In this document: positions 51,636 to 63,985 of the stretch, piece after piece
How positions within the stretch are numbered: position 1 is the stretch's first letter
How the letters are laid out: every line of letters starts with the position of its first letter
Origin: Tubulanus polymorphus
Lineage: Eukaryota > Nemertea > Palaeonemertea > Tubulaniformes > Tubulanidae
Assembly: GCF_964204645.1 (NCBI RefSeq)
Contig: NC_134033.1
Location: 11,961,155 to 12,025,154, forward strand
Direction: 5' to 3'
Length of the DNA stretch: 64,000 nt
Translations under genes and position numbers: made by a program
Notes under the pieces: generated by a model
Seen by the model: the letters and a program-made list of their open reading frames with translations, nothing else
Database searches by the model: none
What the model was told of the DNA's origin: nothing

Positions 51636-52485
51636 TAGCCGCGACGCGATTCAAAAAAAGATTCATCTGAATTCCAACGCGGCATCACGAAGCGGTAATA
51701 TTTAAATCCTCGAACTTATCATATCAGCGAAAATAACATTCATATCCTGACTCTTCTCCACCAGAAATCATTACTCATTTTCAATTGTCTCCTGCTTGAA
51801 AAACCTGATTGTTGATTTGTATGAATTAGAGTAAAAACTCCACGATATCCGAGAAGCTTTCATATCTAAACACAGAGCACGCGGAAAAAATTCTCGAGAT
51901 TTCATCGATTTAAAAGCGAAAGAAAATTAATTTTCGATTCAGCGTCAACAATCCTACAGCGAGCGATGAACGAACGAGAATTCATCGAGAAAGAAGTCGA
52001 CGTATCGCTTTGAGGAATTCAATTGCGTTCCTCACGCGCCAAGACACGCGGACAAAACGAGAGAAATCACGTTATTTTTAAAAATCGCACGTTGTAAAGG
52101 AATGTAACACCTCGCGTATAACCAACATCGGCGTGTTATTGTCGCCGTTTCGAAAAGTTTCCGTCCGCAACTGACTTCAAAATTCAGTTTTCACGAGCAA
52201 TTTTCAACAAAGACGACGAGTACCACCACACAGTTACACACTGTTCGATACACGGAAAGCAGTTCCAGAGCCGCAAAAAAAAATTGTGAAATTACCCTAC
52301 GACAAAAAATTGCTGCTATCTGCGCTATCACGAAATCTCTGATGGCGGCAATTTCCGCTTCGCTTGATTTAAGAAATTGTCAAAAAACCGGTTGGCGGTA
52401 ACTACCATATGTTGCAACTCATCGGAGTTTCCTCGCACACAGGATAGCTCGATATCCTCAGTTCAAATGTTTAATCCGCGATATT

Positions 52486-52538
<53 letters not shown>

Positions 52539-53060
52539 ATTGGCTAATTTCGCGATAATAATTAAGACATTAAGATGATTTTTAAAATTTGAAATACTCA
52601 GCATTTCACAAGTGAATTAGCATTTTGATGAATGGTAGTTCAAATGAAAGACGCTGATGATTTCGTCGGATCAAGTACAAATTCAAAATTTCATAATTCT
52701 ATAATCTTAGGATTCCAATCAATCCTCGATTGCGTATCTTTAAAACAAGACGCTAACAAATCCTTCCTTTTACAGAAATTTCATCATCATCATCGGTTCA
52801 AGCCGTCAAATTTTCGCGACTGATTCCACATAATTATGTTTTTCCATTCAAGACAGGAACGTGTGACAGTATCGCCGGCGGTGGTCACGCGATCATCTGA
52901 GCTCGTCGGATCTGCGGCTTACTAGCGCCGCGACACCAGTTGCCTTCTCGCTGCCAGGAAAAAGATCTCTTGTCTGGTTAAGTCTCTCACACACGCACGC
53001 GCGCAGATAGATCAGCACTGAAGATCGGTGCTGTCTTACGGGAATTTCAGTCTGATTGAA
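51636..53060 (-). promoter_or_regulatory. Putative CASK 5' UTR and promoter region
   Basis: This is the sequence upstream of the first coding ATG. It is CpG-rich at 51640-52420 and again at 52860-53060, the latter with GCGC runs and a CACACACGCACGCGCGC stretch, which contrasts with the AT-rich surroundings. An initiator-like TCAGTT reads on the minus strand at 52174-52169. A GTAAGC donor-like site (minus, about 52922) could end a non-coding first exon lying to its right. There is no TATA box that I trust; the (TA)n at 52482-52531 is a microsatellite. Promoter location is inference only. Confidence 0.3.
52482..52531. repeat. (TA)n microsatellite
   Basis: About 50 bp of TA repeats with one AAA interruption, in the putative 5' region of CASK. 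Confidence 0.9.
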
Positions 53061-53264
53061 CAATTTCACGTGGATGTCGTTTTTATCGGTGGAATTGATT
53101 TGTTTCGCCAGATGAAATAACTCAATATCGCTGTCTTTAATGCCACCAATACAGTAACGCCGATAACTTAGTTAACCACCATTGATGTGATGGAAGATGA
53201 TATCAAATCTAACACAAGTATAAAATTCAAATCCAAAATTTTCCCTTCAGCCAATATTTATTCG

Positions 53265-53400
53265 ACGTTTTAACTATATCCTTATAGTCACCTTCAATTA
53301 TCATCATCAGTATTCCTGAAGATGACTGTGAGGATATAGCCGAAATTCACTGAAGATGACTATTAGGATATATATAATAGTCAAAATTACAAAAATAAAA
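53265..53400. mobile_element. Penelope-like stem-loop fragment
   Basis: On the plus strand, CTGAAGATGACT occurs twice, each time followed by a stem (the second pairs GACTATTA with TAATAGTC). On the left, an inverted partner reads cgacgttttaactatatcc...atcatcatcag. It resembles the relic at 32285 in layout, but the stem sequence differs. Confidence 0.5.
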
Positions 53401-53886
53401 TATCAGCTCAAGGAAACATTTCATACTGTTTTTTATCCTTAGTCGGGGATTTTACATTATTAATCTTAAGCCTTCAGTTGCAGGTATCATCAGAGCTGAT
53501 GAATTGACAAAAATAACCACTACACAATGATGGTGATATAGAAACTGACGACTAATGAATATAAAATGGGGATCTAGACACTAAAAGTAATTTGCATACA
53601 ACATGGTATGTAGAAACTAAGACTTATTTGCATAAATATCAGGAAGTATCAGGATTGGTCATGTAAATCACTAATGGTGTCTGCCTGGAGTCCTTATTTT
53701 TCAATGAGTGCACAATATACCAAGAAAGCAGTCGTGATTTGGTAAACATAATCGATCAACTCTACCCAGTCAGACAGACAGACGGATGGACCGACCGAAC
53801 GAAGAATTCGATAATTAAAAATCAATCAACTGCCACTAATTAATCATAACGAGCTTCATGCCAAATCGCATTCATCACACATCTAT

Positions 53887-54022
<136 letters not shown>

Positions 54023-55334
54023 CTGTGATCAATCTTGTACTGTAAAACGCTTAGACGCGGCACAGATAGTGTGTGATGATCATCCCACAATTCATTAAGC
54101 AATGACGACAAATTTGTCGCATTTCACTCGCCATTGGCGATGAACTTAGCAGCAGTGCATCGAGGATGAATCTCAGTTTTTGTGGATGGCTGACTATTTG
54201 CCGACTGCGCAAAACTGAATGCTAGTCAGTCCTGATTATAGTCCAAAAATAGCTGAACTGCATGATTGAGCATGGTGATGATAGTCAAGACCTAGATCCA
54301 AGACAAATGACTAGTGAAAAAACCAAAGTTCATCCATGTTTTCTATAGACTACAGCACACTTGATTGGTTTTTACTGGATTGTCGGGCCATCGATGATCA
54401 TGAAAGTTGTACCAGCAAAATGTTAGATAACATTCGCTGGGCTCCGGTTTATCATGGTTTTGTCACATCAATAAAATAGATTCGCCAATTTATCAAACTC
54501 AAATGTTACATTGGTAAAATGAAAAGGCACCCAAAAGTTAGGTCAAAGGAATCTCCAACCGGTATTACAAATCTCAAACCTGAAAGAGAGAAATTATCTT
54601 CAACCGACCTGTAGACCTTATTATACTCGATCGAATTGTCTATTGAATCAGGGATTGGTTTTTTTTTAATTCCGCTTAATGCGCTAACGCACACACTATA
54701 GCAATATGGCGTGATGCGATGTGACACAATGCACATTTTCACGGCATTGATTTCAATGATTAATGACTTTCGACTAATTACAGTTCGGAGAGAATTAACA
54801 CGGCAATGAAGTCGAACAACACAGATGATAGGACGGGACGGGATGAATCTAGGGAGAAGAGGGAGGGAGGGTGAGAGATAGAATAAGAAAGACGCAGGCC
54901 CATGTACCACTCTCTGATGGGTGCCAAAATTAGAAGAGGCGGAATCCTTTCATGGGATAGCTAGCAAGTTCAGCCATCAGCACGAAGCCTCCTGCGTTGG
55001 TTTCGAAGCCTTCCCCCGAGAGTTATGAAACATTAAAATCATCTAATACATTTTCTTCGACAAAATTAGCGGAACTCGGGATCTTGCAGGGAGCATTCAT
55101 ACCCAACGCACCTCTGTTTCTTATAGGCCTGGAGCCATATGGCGACAGGATATGGTGAAGAACACATGGAGTGGGTGATGAAAATGGAGATAGAAAGAGG
55201 TGAAGCGAGGTTGGGAGATTGATTAGGGATGGCGAGGTGTTGGATAAAGACCAATGTAGAAAAGAAGATGACGAGAGAAATCCCACAAATAACAAAGCCA
55301 AAATTGAAAAATTCTATATCAGAATGATTGTATT

Positions 55335-55385
55335 TGAGGAGCGACGTTTCAGCTAACAACTATTAGCCATCATCAGGTGTACTAG
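55335..55385 (-). mobile_element. Penelope-like stem-loop fragment
   Basis: On the minus strand it reads CTGATGATGG, a GCTAA/TTAGC stem, then TGAAACGTCGC. It is a short isolated copy next to a purine-rich tract. Confidence 0.5.
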
Positions 55386-56859
55386 AAAAGAAGATAGTGA
55401 TATGATGAAGAAAGAGGGAATAGGAAAGAGAGATGGAGAGGAAGAGAAGAAAAATTGAGAAAGTGAGATGGCGAGGTGGAGTAGAAGTAGAAACAGAAGG
55501 AGAGATGCAAATCAATGAGTTGGTGAGAGAGAGGATAGAAATGAGAATTTATTGAAATTCGAAACGCTCATCACGCGTAAGATTATTATATGAATAATGA
55601 TTGATGCAAAAAAACATCGGCGACGACAACGACGACAGCCGAGAAGGAGAAATAAAACTCAATGCGAGACGCCATCCATTCATTCATTCTTCAATAACCC
55701 ATTGATCAACAACGTCGCCGGCTCAGGAATTTTTACAGAAGAATGTGCCAGAAACAGTGCAGGAATGTCATTAAATTCAGCTAGCTTTCTTTCAGCTACT
55801 AGCTCAGTCAAAGCCTAGTTAACAGGTTCCAGATATCTTTTCATTTCAGCTATCTTGCTTATTCAAAGCTTAAGTTCCAGATATATTTTTGTTTCAGACA
55901 CTAGGCGACACTTAATCCAACCATAAGTTCTAGATATCTTATGATTTCAGACACTAGCCGACACTAATTAATGCCTTGGTTGCAGTTATCTTTTCGTTAC
56001 AGCAACTACCTCTAACACTATTCAAAGCATTCCGCCCACCCGGATTAGATGGGCCCAATAATCTGAAACAACACCCAAAAATGTAAGTGTATTGCCATCA
56101 ACCAGACCCAAAAAGTGAATGGCAAAACATGGAGCAGTAAATCAATCGATCAAAAAGAATTAGCGAAAATAATGTCATGCAGCTAAATGCCAATTAAAAA
56201 AAAGTAAACGAAACTTTGTAAAACAACCCTAGCGCACGCCGGCTTCGCTACGGAGCCAGCTGTTATTTGAGTAAAGGCCATAAAACGCTTTGATTGGAAA
56301 TTCAAAAATACAAAACCCTCTCAGGACAAAATCCATCCGAACAAACATCTGATCGTAACATCTATCGAATCAGTTTAGAAGAACGCGCTGAACGCGACGG
56401 ACATTTTGACAGCATGTCGTTATTAATCGAATTGGAATGGAAATTGCTCGCGCACTTCTGCCGACTGAAGAAAGAAGTTACTCCGTTCTGAAATCATTAC
56501 GAGTTGGGACACGAGTCGAGAACACGAATCAGTCGTCACGTGAGTAACGTCAATCGATCTAACACAGTGTATTTTTGACACCGTTGTCAAGTTCTCCGCA
56601 CGACCACGAATGTCGTTATAAATGATACCGTATAGAAACTCAATCGTTGGACGCACGCGATGTCTAATGGTGGTCTATCTCTATTCGTCCACTCCTTCAA
56701 TTTCTACCAAGGATAAAACTGATCCAACCCTAATTACGTGAACTTTTTATTCTACAACAAACAACAGCGACATGTACATTTGGCGGCCAGCATTCGGTTG
56801 ATGGATAGGAATGTATCCTGATGAATGAAGGTTGACAGTTTAGAAGTTGGAAGAGCTAA

Positions 56860-57650
56860 ACCCTAATGAGTGAAGGTTGACAGTTTAGAAGTTGGTAGAG
56901 CCAAACCCTAATGAGTGAAGGTTGACAGTTTAGAAGTTGGTAGAGCCAAACCCTAATGAGTGAAGGTTGACAGTTTAGAAGTTGGTAGAGCCAAACCCTA
57001 ATGAGTGAAGGTTGACAGGTTAAAAGTTGGTAGAGCCAAACCCTAATGAGTGAAGGTTGACAGTTTAAAAGTTGGTAGAGCCAAACCCTAATGAGTGAAG
57101 GTTGACAGGTTAAAAGTTGGTAGAGCCAAACCCTAATGAGTGAAGGTTGACAGTTTAAAAGTTGGTAGAGCCAAACCCTAATGAGTGAAGGTTGACAGTT
57201 TAGAAGTTGGTAGAGCCAAACCCTAATGAGCGAAGGTTGACAGGTTAAAAGTTGGTAGAGCCAAACCCTAAAGAGTGAAGGTTGACAGTTTAGAAGTTGG
57301 TAGAGCCAAACCCTAATGAGTGAAGGTTGACAGTTTAGAAGTTGGTAGAGCCAAACCCTAATGAGTGAAGGTTGACAGGTTAAAAGTTGGTAGAGCCAAA
57401 CCCTAATGAGTGAAGGTTGACAGTTTAGAAGTTGGTAGAGCCAAACCCTAATGAGTGAAGGTTGACAGGTTAAAAGTTGGTAGAGCCAAACCCTAATGAG
57501 TGAAGGTTGACAGTTTAAAAGTTGGTAGAGCCAAACCCTAATGAGTGAAGGTTGACAGTTTAGAAGTTGGCAGAGCCAAACCCTAATGAGTGAAGGTTGA
57601 CAGTTAAGAAGTTGGTAGAGCCAAACCCTAATGAGTGAAGGTTGACTGGC
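56860..57650. repeat. 45 bp minisatellite, about 17 units
   Basis: Unit: ccaaaccctaatgagtgaag, gttgacagtttagaagttg and gtagag. Units differ mainly as TTTAG versus GTTAA/TTTAA, which alternate irregularly. Because 45 is divisible by three, the minus strand stays open for 299 codons with a 15-residue repeat (QPSLIRVWLYQLLNC). There is no start context, signal or flanking exon to support a protein. Confidence 0.95.
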
Positions 57651-57882
57651 TAGAATTTTAAAGGAACAAGCCTTGTTGAGTGGGGTTTGAAAAGAGTAGA
57701 AGATGGTAGAAACGAAGCCTAATGATTGCAGGTCGACTAGAGAAAAATTGGACAAACAGCAATAAAAGTATCGTAATTCAGTAAACGGAAGTAAACTTTA
57801 ACTTATAAGTTATCAGATCTTCCAAGAGCAAACGAGCTCAATGACACTACAGGAGGAGGCGATGGTGTGAAATAGGCTACAG

Positions 57883-58089
57883 CTATTCGTTGGCCTTAAT
57901 TTCAACCCGACTTTCGATTAACTGGCCACAAAACAAAGGATCAACTTCCCCGGTACATCGGAAGCGTGACCACTCAATTTCATGATCTCTTCGCTGATAA
58001 TGAGATGAACAGCAATCAGTGACTATTTCCTCGGCAATTACACCATCAACTGAAGAGACGTTTGTGTCGTATCCATCCACTTCATTCAT
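57883..58089 (-). CDS. Unassigned small ORF, 68 codons
   Basis: An ATG-initiated frame (MNEVDGYDTNVSS... to ...VEIKANE, stop) in non-repetitive sequence. It has an acidic start, balanced composition and an AATCAG acceptor-like site upstream, so it could be a terminal exon of an unknown minus-strand gene or chance. No family is recognised and no polyadenylation signal is close by. Confidence 0.18.
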   Translation of the reverse strand: MNEVDGYDTNVSSVDGVIAEEIVTDCCSSHYQRRDHEIEWSRFRCTGEVDPLFCGQLIESRVEIKANE

Positions 58090-59159
58090 CTCTGTTACAC
58101 TGATTATACACTGGGCACAATAAATTTTTTTTTGTGAACCATGAAGTTTGACAAAACAAGCGTGATTTTAGCAAATCATCTTAACGAATTTGTCGCCATT
58201 ACGAACGGTATAATTTTCATTATATTTCAATTAAGATTCGGGTGTAAGGGTCTCACGGAACCCTGAGAACCAATAAGCACTCGAATGGACCCCGTATACC
58301 TGTGTTCGTGTGTACTGATAAAACCTGAGACCAGGCTAAATCATTATCACCAATGAATCATTGCCGACCTTAAAAAAGATTATCCGGAAGAGACATATCG
58401 GACAGCTTCATCGTAATTCATGATCACAGTCGTATCAACAGACAGTGAGGCAGAGATATTTTATGGGTATGCAGTTGATGGCAGATGGTGTACACAAGTC
58501 AGTCAGGGTTTCAGCATAAGGCCTTTTTAATTACTTGGTGTACAGATCTGACGGCCAGAATTCCACCATGAACATCATATTGAAAAAAAATTATATACCA
58601 AGTCATTTTCATTGTATTCATCGCTATCTTTCAGAAAAGAAATTATTGTTTCTTTTAGGATACAGTCGAAAATATGGCATTTAGTTCAGCTTGTATTAAT
58701 TCTGACTGCCCTAAAAAAAATCCTAGTGACACTCCTGGTTTACTACTTATATTACTTCACAGCATCCCTCACATCAATCAGACTTCAATCTGTCGGTGTG
58801 CACATTATTGAGGCGCGAAATAATCGCGACAATTTTTATCACATTAGCAAAACGCCGAGTCGCCTGAAGAGATACGCGGGTTATGGATAAAAATATTCAA
58901 CGGCCGGAAATAAATCTCGGTTAAACGCGGAAAATCAACGTCGCTCGTTCTAACATCAGAAATACAGCCCAACAGCACGGTCAAATCTGAGTTGGTTTCT
59001 CAAGTCTAGATCAATTTCAGACACTTCAAGCGTTAGAAAATATGTATTCAGCGATCCGACTAAAACTTATCGCGTCAGAGAGGATTGAAAAACTGCAGTG
59101 AAAAACTAAGTCTGATTAATTGGATACGAACGAAGCTGTTTAAACGCTGCTATGTACAT

Positions 59160-59756
59160 AGAGCTGTTTCTGTATCAGCTAGCAGCTACTGACAGCTTTT
59201 ACTGATTCGTGTATCAGCTAGCAGCTACTGACAGCTTTTACTGATTCTTGTATCAGCTAGCAGGTACTGACAGCTATTACTGATTCTTGTATCAGCTAGC
59301 AGCTACTGACAGCTTTTACTGATTCTTGTATCAGCTAGCAGGTACTGACAGCTATTACTGATTCTTGTATCAGCTAGCAGCTACTGACAGCTTTTACTGA
59401 TTCTTGTATCAGCTAGCAGGTACTGACAGCTATTACTGATTCTTGTATCAGCTAGCAGCTACTGACAGCCTTTACTGATTCTTGTATCAGCTAGCAGGTA
59501 CTGACAGCTATTACTGATTCTTGTATCAGCTAGCAGCTACTGACAGCTATTACTAATTCTTGTATCAGCTAGCAGCTACTGACAGCTATTACTGATTCTT
59601 GTATCAGCTAGCAGCTACTGACAGCTTTTACTGATTCTTGTATCAGCTAGCAGCTACTGACAGCTATTACTAATTCTTGTATCAGCTAGCAGCTACTGAC
59701 AGCTATTACTGATTCTTGTATCAGCTAGCAGCTACTGACAGCTATTACTGATTCTT
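59160..59756. repeat. 39 bp minisatellite with 78 bp higher order
   Basis: About fifteen units of gtatcagctagcagctactg and acagctattactgattctt. On the left half, units with cagCtact...TTTT alternate with cagGtact...TATT, giving a 78 bp dimer period. The right half is monomeric. Confidence 0.95.
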
Positions 59757-60350
59757 GGACTGCTTGGGCGTGTGACATCTACAGTCGAGGAGATATCGAC
59801 ACATTCAACAATGTTGAAATTCTCTGAAATCGATCGTAATTCAATTATCGACACCAGTACCGGAATTTTAAATGAATCGACTTCAAAATGAAACATATCA
59901 TTCCCTCTTATCACCTGCTCCTTCCCTCTCTCGCTCCCTCCCTCTCCCTCCCTCCCTCCATCCCTCCCTACCTCCCTCCTCTACTTTCTTCACTGATAAC
60001 CTCACTTCCTTTCTTCACTGATAACCTCACTTTCTGCAACTCATATGGTTTCGACATCAAAACTGGTCATTAATTCTGAATCGTAGAGAATAACTCGAAA
60101 CTTTTTCCAAGAGAGAAGAGAAAGAAAATTTGCAGCAAGATTTTTTTTGTCTTGGTCCGGCGATAATTATTCGCAGACGACGTATCTTATCACCCGGCGG
60201 ACGTAGCGCAATCAAACGCGGCTGATTTACAGTATTCTAATGCCTCGTCGGCACAAATTGGTTCCACCTTGTCTGTGTCTTCAGTCACTAAGTCATCAAA
60301 TCTAATTCCATCGAATCGTTTCCCAAGTTCAATCAACATAAATTTCCGGT

Positions 60351-60408
60351 CCCCCCCCCCCCCCCCGGTGGTGCATGTTCGTTCAGACAGCACCCCCCCC
60401 GCCCCCCC
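60351..60408. repeat. C16 plus C8/C7 runs (G-quadruplex prone)
   Basis: C16 at 60351-60366, then CCCCCCCC-G-CCCCCCC at about 60393-60408. The minus strand has three long G runs within 60 bp. Confidence 0.95.
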
Positions 60409-60419
60409 GTGTACATGCG

Positions 60420-60625
60420 CTTTTGTTTAAGTTTAAGAGTTTTTACGTCCCGACTGCAATTACTTACAGTGTAACCCGAGTGGGTCTTAAGAGACGGCCA
60501 GGGCCTTTTTATAGGTTGTTATGGCTCACAACCTGACTAAGTTAGCAGAGCTTAGTCCATGTATGTGTCTCGACAGCCAACGCCAGAGGTGGATTCGAAC
60601 TAGGGACCTCTAGAATTTGGTTTAA
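60420..60625 (-). repeat. SINE relic (minus strand)
   Basis: The minus strand has CTAGTTCGAATCCACCTCTGGC followed by cgttggctgtcgagacacat, a conserved-looking body and cctataaaaaggccctgg. B box and body suggest a tRNA-derived SINE with a non-tRNA core. Confidence 0.5.
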
Positions 60626-60754
60626 GAAGAAAATAAACGAGGATGTGTCCGACAATCGAATTTTATTTGTTAAAATTTTTTTGATGTTGAATCGTAACTC
60701 AAGATCTTCAAATGGCTAAAACTCGACTAACATTCATCCGCCAATACGGAGTGG

Positions 60755-60905
60755 ACAAATGAGGCCCGGAACAACTGCCGCACGGGTGCCAAATGGGCCC
60801 GAGTCTGTTTGACCCGGGCCAAATTTGGCTCGACCAAAAACGTCGGTCCAGGCCCGAGCCAAAATTTGGCCACTGGCAAGGGGAGCCAAATCCACCTTCC
60901 AAGCG
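60755..60905. mobile_element. GGCCAAATTTGGC-family fragment
   Basis: Dense motifs occur here: gcccggaacaactgccgcac, gacccgggccaaatttggc, gcccgagccaaaatttggc. The terminal GATCACAC repeats are missing, so this is an internal relic. Confidence 0.45.
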
Positions 60906-61451
60906 TTCAGCAACAAACACGTTCACCCACATCTGTCATCTTACTTTCCCTTTTTGGGTGATTCCCACTTATCCCAGCTACAGCAGTACAAATATTATGC
61001 TATGGATTGAGAGGGTTAATTCTGTAGTTTTTTCGCGACAAATGTTGGCATTAGTTTCCGATAGTGATAGATGTGTGCGGCTAGAAATAATACCCAGATT
61101 AAACAACTAGATATTCAGATTGAAAATAAACCACCTCCGGCTGACACTCCTCACTACTGCAGTCACGATACACAGCGCAGGAGGAGTCTATTTCAATAAT
61201 GACGAAAATAAAATTGAATCGAAAATTGACGGCAAGCCTTCGCAATAGGTAAGCAACTCCCGTGGTTTTAGCCTTAGCCATCACATACCCTGATAACGAA
61301 CTGCTGGAGTCAACCGCCGAAGTCATTCTCTAAAACAGGCTCAATAGATTGGGGACTTCGGGACTCTGGGACTCCGCTTCAAAAGCAATTCACAACCGAC
61401 CTAAACAAGTTTAACTTTCATTAAAAACGCAAATTCGCCAGCGATAAAATC

Positions 61452-61898
61452 TCAAACGAGAAATATATTATATTCAAAAAGCTGCTTGATCGCAGCCGAT
61501 ATATCATCATACAAATCAGCACACAGACAAGCAAACACTGTTATATTATAAAGCAATTTGTCGTCGTCTTCGTTACTGATTATATCATTGACTATTTGCA
61601 TATATATTATCAGAAACTTGTCTTTTGTCATCGCGCTGTCATCGGGAGATACATCCCGGCTACTTCCCGTTAACTGAGAGGAGGGAATCAACTTCTCTCA
61701 GAGTCGTGCTTCCACACGCGGGAAGCTATACATGTCAAAAAAGCTTCCACACGCGGGAAGCTTTACATGTCTGGGTTCCGCGTTAAAAAAATAACCTCCG
61801 CCGTTACAGGGTATTTGATCCAGCGTTGACTGCTGAAGCGTAGGTATTATTAATGCAACAACTTCCGCTAAACCTAGCGGCCTGTTACACGTGCTCAA
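61452..61898 (-). pseudogene. Interrupted open frame, 149 codons with one stop
   Basis: One frame is open except for a TGA at 61698-61700. The right part reads PLGLAEVVALIIPTLQQSTL..., the left part MTKDKFLIIYMQIVNDI then ...LLYNITVFACLCADLYDD, which looks helical. A 35 bp imperfect tandem duplication (acatgtaaagcttcccgcg / acatgtatagcttcccgcg) lies just before the stop and shifts frame. It may be a decayed exon or chance; no family is recognised. Confidence 0.2.
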
Positions 61899-62020
61899 TT
61901 AGTCTCTGATTCCGGACACAGGTTAGAGAGTCTAAACCTATATCTAGTAGCATAAACTTAAGACCAGTCTAAGCTCATTTTGGTTTATATATCAAGTGAC
62001 ATCATACACCAGTCTAAGTT

Positions 62021-62057
62021 AAATGAAGAAATCCCAAAGTGTGGGATTTCTTCATTT
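62021..62057. repeat. Perfect 16 bp-stem hairpin
   Basis: Arms AAATGAAGAAATCCCA and TGGGATTTCTTCATTT surround the loop AAGTG. The hairpin sits among loosely repeated accagtctaagtt motifs (61960-62110) also seen near 20800, 26990 and 46900. Confidence 0.9.
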
Positions 62058-62840
62058 ATCTACAGTATACACGGATTGTACTGTTTATTCGACAACTAAC
62101 CAGTCTAAGTCTATGGTTATTTTGTTCTTTGGCTAATCAAACACCTCATAACCAGATTACCAGTTCTTGACCAGTTTGTTTCAAAAATCAAAAGTGAAAT
62201 CGATCAAATATTGAAATCAGAAGAATTTGAAACACACGATTTTTCAGTCGGAGACAATCGACAGGTGTACGCACTAAGTTCAGCCCTACTCTGAGGAACT
62301 TCAAAACACCGACCAAGTTAGACCACTCAAGGTTGATCCGATTAACATGGAAGAACCAAGCAGCAGAATTTCAATTCATATTCTAAGCACATTACAGCGT
62401 TTTATAATTGCATTTTCGCGGCGCGTAGCGTACCTTAAATCGAAAACGCAAAAGCGACTCTAATTTTCGAGAGGCGGGAAAAAACATTTAACCACAAATA
62501 GGATTCATTAGCAGACGCAGCTCGTCGTCAGCGGCGAACGGAGAATCCGGTAAAATCGATCGCAAATATTCACCGAAACGACGACGACGATGAGGAGGAC
62601 CGTCCTGGGCGGTGAAAGCCACACGTTCTTAATCTGATTACTACTTGTCGTCGCCAAAATCCGGCGAAGAAATTAATTCGTTTTTCGTAAATCGACCTCG
62701 CTGTATCGCGTACACTCGATTCGGATTTAGCCATCGCGACGGTGAAAAATTGACCGGCTTCGGCGGAGATCGAGAAACATTTGTAAAATCAGAATATAAG
62801 TTTCACTAGTTATACTCACAAATAGGTGAATACTTGAATT

Positions 62841-63205
62841 TCAGAGAGCATTTCATTTCACTAAAGAGTTAATCGGCAAAACTCACAATTGATGATATAA
62901 CAATTTATTCTGAATGTCCAAATTTTGACTAAACTTCATCATTTGGTTTCTCTGATGATGAAGTTTAGTCTAAACTTCATCAAAATACTAGTATCTCAGA
63001 GAGCATTTCATTTCACTAAAGAGTTAATCAGCAAAACTCACAATTGATGATATAACAATTTATTCTGAATGTCCAAATTTTGACTAAACTTCATCAGTTT
63101 GTTTCTCTGATGATGAAGTTTAGTCTAAACTTCATCACTTTGTTTCTCTGATGATGAAGTTTTGTCAAAACTTCCAAACTGTCAGAATAAATTGTTAAAA
63201 TCATC
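62841..63205. repeat. 155 bp direct duplication with palindromes
   Basis: The segment starting tcagagagcatttcatttc at 62841 is repeated at 62996 with few changes. Each unit contains GATGAAGTTTAG-T-CTAAACTTCATC, a 12 bp-arm palindrome. The far right end (ctgtcagaataaattgtta) is an inverted partner of taacaatttattctgaatg in each unit, so the whole block can fold back. It is probably a duplicated foldback MITE. Confidence 0.8.
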
Positions 63206-63904
63206 ATTGCAAAACCGCATGTTCGTGGCAACAGGCATGGCTAATGGTTTCGGTGACCGATCCCAGGGCAGCATACACATCCGAAAATCTTTCTAATTCA
63301 TTGAATTCTTGCAATCGGGAATTGACTAAATTTTGGCGAGAAAACAATAACAGATAATCGAGGATTGACTGTATAGGTTGATAATGAAAATATTCGATGA
63401 AATCTTGTTAAACTCGCCACATACTTTCCTGATTTTGCCGGAATCACCAGGGGTAGATTCATAAGCAGATTCATTAGTACGAACGGGAAAGTGCGACTCG
63501 AAAAACCGAATCAATTTTCGCCACCTGCAGCGAGTTTGATATTTTGCTGGATTGACTTTACTGAACTAAACGAAAACCAGGCTGACGAGAAAATCCATTA
63601 TATCCAGTGTGAAATCAATCAAATTTATCATTCGACCCAAAACGGAAATTATAATCGCGAAAATGGGAATTTTACAACTGCTCCGATTGTTGGGGTCGAA
63701 CGGCCGAACGGAACTTTATGTGAAATATTTCATTTTTATCGCGAAATAATGAGCGGCGTTCCTTCAGCAGCGCTCGGAGCAATCAAAGGTCAACTCGATC
63801 TTTCTCGCTTCAGAAATAATCAAATGGTTAAGAAAAATGCCAATTCCCGATTGAACGCTAATGAAGACACATGAAGGTCACATCCAGTCATGTTCAACAT
63901 CAAT

Positions 63905-63985
63905 GATTGGATATCGGTGTCATTGAGGGTGTCATTGAGCGTGTCATTGAGGGTGTCATTGAGGGTGTCATTGAGGGTGACATTC
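63905..63985. repeat. 15 bp minisatellite at right edge
   Basis: About five units of gtgtcattgagggt, with variants gtgacattc and gagcgt. Confidence 0.9.

Noticed and set aside
56294-56491. Plus-strand frame ending ...LLIELEWKLLAHFCRLKKEVTPF with a CCCTCTCAG acceptor-like site
   Set aside because: Looks helical, but there is no upstream exon, no polyadenylation signal nearby and no family match; kept only as a note.
56860-57650. Interstitial telomere repeat (aaaccctaat in each unit)
   Set aside because: CCCTAA occurs only once per 45 bp unit and is not tandem by itself.
56856-57755. 299-codon open frame with 15-residue repeats on the minus strand
   Set aside because: It coincides with a 45 bp minisatellite; period divisible by three keeps frames open. 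There is no promoter, splice or domain evidence.
60190-60339. 49-codon ATG ORF (MLIELGKRFDGIRFDDL...)
   Set aside because: Protein-like composition but isolated, short and adjacent to poly-C and SINE sequence; not enough support.
63491-63874. 127-codon plus-strand open frame near the right edge
   Set aside because: No ATG at the start (GTG), no recognisable domain, no splice context; length is compatible with chance in this much sequence.
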